From positions 1-18,576 of the forward strand of contig JAGXFY010000020.1 of the NCBI GenBank assembly GCA_024636985.1: a DNA stretch of 18,576 bases. Direction: 5' to 3'. This stretch comes from Petrocella sp024636985. GTDB lineage: Bacteria; Bacillota; Clostridia; Lachnospirales; Vallitaleaceae. The notes beneath the pieces are model-generated. The model did not search any database, was not told the DNA's origin, and was given only the letters and a program-made list of their open reading frames with translations. A program made the translations under genes and the position numbers. Shown in pieces: positions 15,313 to 18,576 of this stretch; within the stretch, counting starts at the first letter, position 1, and each line of letters begins with the position of its first letter.

Positions 15313-16545
15313 TTATTGGATATCACTCACATAGATTTGATTTCTACCCTTCTGTTTCGCCAGATACATTGCTTTGTCTGCAAGCACTATGGCTTCTTCA
15401 GGACTTTTTAACAACATCGGTTTAATTGTAACGACACCGATACTTGTTGTCACACTATTTGAAACGCTTGAATACGCATGCGGTATTGCAAGGGTTTCAA
15501 TTATAGCTTGAATTCTCTTAGCAATCACCATTGCACCCTTTTCATCTGTTTCCGGTAATACAACAAAAAATTCTTCTCCACCATAACGTGCAACCGTATC
15601 TCCTGAGCGAATCACAATTGAATTAAGAATTTTTCCAATTTGTTTCAAGCACGCATCGCCTGAAGTGTGACCATAATAGTCATTATATTTTTTAAAGTAA
15701 TCAATATCTAACATTATTAGGGACATTCTTGCATTACTACGCTTTAATCTATTAAATTCTTTTTCAAGTATGTTGTCTAGATACCTTCGATTCATTAAAC
15801 CGGTCAAACTATCTTTAAGAGAATTATCTTCAGCTATTTCTTTTTCTAACTTAAGTTGATCCATCAAGATATTGTTCTTGCTGTTTAGTCGCTGATTTAC
15901 CATTAGTATAAACCCAAAAACAATGAGCATATTTGCAATAATAGGTACGATAAATACTCCAACCATCATAAAGGATTGGTTAAATGTATCATAGGATTGA
16001 ATTTTTGAAAAAAACAAGATATTTATGCCATAGAGAGTAGAAAAACTACCGTGAAGTGCATAAATTATTGCTGTTAGTCGAACAGAAGCAGAACTCACAC
16101 CCTTACTGTTCTTAAACAACCTGAATGCATTAGAAAACAATACCAATAAAAGAAACAGTGAAACAATCACACCACGTCCAACAATACTATTGTTAAAAAC
16201 AATAAAATAGAAATAAGCTACAAGAAAGACACCAAAAAATACTATATATGGTCCTTGTTTTGTTTTAATATCAAAAAATACGGCAATACCTTTATTATGA
16301 ATAAGGTGCCCCAGCAATATTAACGGATTTGCAAGCACCGCTAATAAATATAATGATGGATTCGACAAAAAAAGGATACAAGTGAAACCCATAGCTTGAG
16401 CGATTGACCCTAACCACCATATCTTAATGCAAGGAAAATCAGGACTGATTTTATATTGAATATGAAGAACAATCGCCTGACAAATGGATGTTATACTGGC
16501 AATCATTGTAATAGTCAATATATCGAGTTCCCATGATAATAGCAC
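15313..16545 (-). CDS. Membrane diguanylate cyclase (GGDEF protein)
   Basis: A 410-residue protein that should make cyclic di-GMP from two GTP. About seven hydrophobic segments fill residues 10-215 (for example 12-29, 44-60, 64-81, 99-117, 122-140, 157-178 and 192-215) with no recognised sensor motif. A short helix (about 220-240) then leads to the GGDEF domain (about 243-407): DSLTGLMNRRYLD at 245-257, LDIDYFKKYND, and active-site GGEEF at 322-326. RSGD at 313-316, five residues before it, matches the RxxD inhibitory site for product feedback. The start is GTG at 16545 preceded by GGAAGGTGA; an overlapping ATG at 16549 is in another, short frame. A TATAAT at 16587-16592 may be its -10 box, but the -35 is poor. 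Confidence 0.9.
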   Translation of the reverse strand: MLLSWELDILTITMIASITSICQAIVLHIQYKISPDFPCIKIWWLGSIAQAMGFTCILFLSNPSLYLLAVLANPLILLGHLIHNKGIAVFFDIKTKQGPYIVFFGVFLVAYFYFIVFNNSIVGRGVIVSLFLLLVLFSNAFRLFKNSKGVSSASVRLTAIIYALHGSFSTLYGINILFFSKIQSYDTFNQSFMMVGVFIVPIIANMLIVFGFILMVNQRLNSKNNILMDQLKLEKEIAEDNSLKDSLTGLMNRRYLDNILEKEFNRLKRSNARMSLIMLDIDYFKKYNDYYGHTSGDACLKQIGKILNSIVIRSGDTVARYGGEEFFVVLPETDEKGAMVIAKRIQAIIETLAIPHAYSSVSNSVTTSIGVVTIKPMLLKSPEEAIVLADKAMYLAKQKGRNQIYVSDIQ

Positions 16546-16659
16546 TCATTTCACCTTCCTCACCCGTTGCCTTCATACTTTCTATTATTATACCTTATAT
16601 TAGTAAACATAGATATACCATTAATACATTCTCTTGATAAATAAAAATGTCCCCGGAAG

Positions 16660-16684
16660 AAAAAATACCCAATTGGTCTTTTTT
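16660..16684. terminator. Weak symmetrical terminator-like element between glutamate-synthase-like and GGDEF genes
   Basis: An A6 run, ACC/GGT core around an AATTG loop, and a T6 run make a small hairpin readable on either strand, with one mismatch between the core and the A/T arm. It lies 36 bases after the stop of the glutamate-synthase-like gene, where an end signal is expected, but the GC core is only three pairs. Confidence 0.35.
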
Positions 16685-16720
16685 GTAGCGTTTTTTTATT
16701 GTTTTGAGGCCTTAAAGGCA

Positions 16721-18576
16721 TTAAACATGCTTAATATCGGTATTTAAAGAGACTTCATTATTAATTGTAATTAGGTCATCCACATCGAGCTGATGTATAT
16801 CATTTTTTCCATTGCTTCTGGCAAAAACCTCTAGCTCATTCGCAGTTCCATTATAGAAATTAACAAAATGCTTAATGGATTCTTCCATATTAAAAACGCT
16901 TCTTAAGTCTTCATCTTGTGTTGCTATACCTACAGGACAAGTACCCGTATGACAAACTTTAGATTGTAAACAACCAATAGAAATCATGGATGCCGTAGCG
17001 AGTGCTATTGCATCTGCACCTAAGGCTATTCCTTTAGCAATATCAGAGCTATCTCTAAAACCTCCGGTTATGCATAAAGAAACTTTACTGTTCACTTGAT
17101 CCAGATATTTTCTAGCTCTTCTAATAGCAAATATTGGTGGAATCCCAACATTATCTTTCAAAAACCTAGGCGAAGACCCTGTTGCGCCACCACGACAATC
17201 TATTGTAATAAAGTCTGGATTTGCTTGTAGTGCAAAAGCGATATCTTCTTCAATATGTCCTGCTGCAAATTTTATGCCTATTGGGACCCCATCCGTCACC
17301 ATGCGTATGCGATCCACTCTATTAATAAGATCTTCTAGAGAATCAACCCCAGCCAATCTTCCAGGGGATATGGATGCCTCACCTTCTTTGAGTCCTCTAA
17401 TTTTTCTTATTTCTGGCGAAATTTTATTAAAGGGCAAATGACCACCTAGACCCGGCTTAACCCCTTGGCCTATTTTTAATTCAACTGCATCTGCCATTTT
17501 CATTATATCTTCATCATAAGAAAAGTGGGCCGTCCCTTGTTCATAAATGTATATTTTTGCCGCCGCTCTGGATTCAATTAGCATACCACCTTCTCCTGAA
17601 CACATGGCGGTTCCGACAATGGCACTACCCCTAGCTAAAGCAATCTTCGCTTCTCTTGATAAAGCGCCAAAAGACATATGAGATACATAAAAAGGAAGGT
17701 TAAGTACTATAGGTTTTTTAGCCGTCTTACCAATTACTGTCTTGAGGTTAACCGGGACATCTCCATTTAGAGGCATTCTGTGAAGTTGGGTACCCTTAAA
17801 TAAAACTGTTTTAAAATCTGGGAAAGTTTCAAGAGTTCTCATAGCAGAATTTTCACTTTTACCGGTCTTTGCTAATTTCTGAATTATTGCGAATTTGTTA
17901 TCATAGTTCTCACCACTTATGATTACTTTGTCAAATAGCTTTTTAACTTTACCGTCATCTTCAAATTTTTCATACCAATGTTGCCCATTACAGAATGGTT
18001 TATTCTTTGAATTCCCACAACGACAAAGTGCATAATGTTCCAATGATTCAGGATCATCATCATCTTTTAATTCAATTGACCCCTTAACCACGTATGGTCC
18101 ATCCTCAGTAATGGTAACTTCTGGTGTATTCGAATAAGTATCATATTTAACAAAATCTATCGAATAACTAAGTGCACCGGATGGACATTTTTTTATGGTC
18201 TCAATGATTTTTTCAACAGCCTCACCATCCGGATCTATCCAAGGTTCAGTTCCCATTCTGAATACTTTTGGTAAGCCATCTGTACAGTATCCCGCATGAG
18301 AACATATGCCTCTGTCATCATGAATGGTTATTTTTTCTCCTCTATAAATATCAGAGTGTCTTGGTTGTCGATCTATTGATTTTTCACTATAAAAATCAAT
18401 TTTTCCGTGGGTGCCATCACAAAAAGGCTTTGTTCTTGACTGACCACAACGGCAAAAGGATTGGGTAAGAGCCTCTAGCGGTACCTTTATACCAACAGAT
18501 TCTTTGATTTCCTTTAGGTTTGATATAACATAGGGACCATTTTTAACACTTGTAATTGTTATATTATTTTTTTTCA
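16721..18576 (-). CDS. FMN glutamate-synthase-like protein with an N-terminal CDGSH / ferredoxin-like / CDGSH module (5' end just outside the window)
   Basis: Open in one frame from the stop at 16721 to the window edge. The last two bases on this strand are TG followed by AAA AAA, so the start codon probably begins one base outside, giving about 618 residues; an ATG at 18256 falls inside a domain and is not the start. In that numbering: CDGSH [2Fe-2S] domain (Cys42, Cys44, Cys53, His57; CRCGQS...PFCDGTH); a short ferredoxin-like (Fer4_19 type) domain with Cys92, Cys98 (ICSHAGYC) and Cys131 (KCPSGAL); a second CDGSH domain (Cys185, Cys187, Cys196, His200, variant CNGQH); then a GltB central-domain TIM barrel with FMN-site segments and the [3Fe-4S] cysteines in CLQSKVCHTGTC. 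No glutaminase domain is present. It is likely a ferredoxin- or electron-carrier-linked glutamate synthase or a related FMN oxidoreductase; the substrate is not provable here. Confidence 0.85.
   Translation of the reverse strand, partial: KKNNITITSVKNGPYVISNLKEIKESVGIKVPLEALTQSFCRCGQSRTKPFCDGTHGKIDFYSEKSIDRQPRHSDIYRGEKITIHDDRGICSHAGYCTDGLPKVFRMGTEPWIDPDGEAVEKIIETIKKCPSGALSYSIDFVKYDTYSNTPEVTITEDGPYVVKGSIELKDDDDPESLEHYALCRCGNSKNKPFCNGQHWYEKFEDDGKVKKLFDKVIISGENYDNKFAIIQKLAKTGKSENSAMRTLETFPDFKTVLFKGTQLHRMPLNGDVPVNLKTVIGKTAKKPIVLNLPFYVSHMSFGALSREAKIALARGSAIVGTAMCSGEGGMLIESRAAAKIYIYEQGTAHFSYDEDIMKMADAVELKIGQGVKPGLGGHLPFNKISPEIRKIRGLKEGEASISPGRLAGVDSLEDLINRVDRIRMVTDGVPIGIKFAAGHIEEDIAFALQANPDFITIDCRGGATGSSPRFLKDNVGIPPIFAIRRARKYLDQVNSKVSLCITGGFRDSSDIAKGIALGADAIALATASMISIGCLQSKVCHTGTCPVGIATQDEDLRSVFNMEESIKHFVNFYNGTANELEVFARSNGKNDIHQLDVDDLITINNEVSLNTDIKHV

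Noticed and set aside
18254..18256. ATG giving a 511-residue glutamate-synthase-like protein
   Set aside because: It falls inside the ferredoxin-like domain, between Cys98 and Cys131. The frame stays open to the window edge and encodes a clear CDGSH domain upstream.

Overview
The window reads as the chromosome of a low-GC Gram-positive anaerobe, most likely in the Clostridia. It has A/T-rich intergenic DNA, purine-rich AGGAGG-type ribosome sites, U-tract terminators, an ethanolamine-utilisation (eut) locus controlled by an ANTAR-type two-component system, and Firmicute-like protein sequences. Every gene I can support lies on the minus strand, so the biological order runs from high to low coordinates.

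Region 1 (10881 down to the left edge) is a eut bacterial-microcompartment operon in the order eutS, eutP, eutV, eutW, eutA, eutB1, eutB2, eutC, eutL, eutK-like and eutE. The ribosome site of a further gene, probably eutM, sits at the very edge. A consensus promoter (TTGACT, 17 bp, TATAAT) at 11014-11042 drives it. The leader before eutS and the gap before eutA each hold a pair of short hairpins with 6-base loops. In each pair the second hairpin overlaps the 5' arm of an intrinsic terminator, which is the layout expected for EutV (ANTAR) antitermination. Ethanolamine would be sensed by the soluble kinase EutW, which phosphorylates EutV. EutV would then open the first gate (the whole operon, including its own gene) and the second gate (enzymes and shell). 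EutB/EutC split ethanolamine into acetaldehyde and ammonia, EutA reactivates the B12 enzyme, EutE turns acetaldehyde into acetyl-CoA, and EutS, EutL and the EutK-like protein help build the shell.

The most unusual point in region 1 is a tandem pair of full-length eutB genes with a single eutC and eutA. EutB1 keeps all the substrate-pocket residues I know from E. coli EutB. EutB2 has Ala in place of the pocket Asp362, and Ser at positions 185, 327 and 403. The EutK-like shell protein carries a C-terminal domain that looks SAP/Rho_N-like.

Region 2 (11082-16545) holds a Cache-type chemoreceptor, a DbpA-type DEAD-box RNA helicase and a membrane diguanylate cyclase, each apparently its own unit, with gaps of about 350 bases on either side of the helicase gene. 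Region 3 (16721 to the right edge) is an FMN glutamate-synthase-like protein fused to an N-terminal CDGSH / ferredoxin-like / CDGSH iron-sulfur module. Its frame is open to the window edge, and the start codon probably begins one base outside it. No tRNA, rRNA, insertion sequence, CRISPR array or B12 riboswitch was seen.
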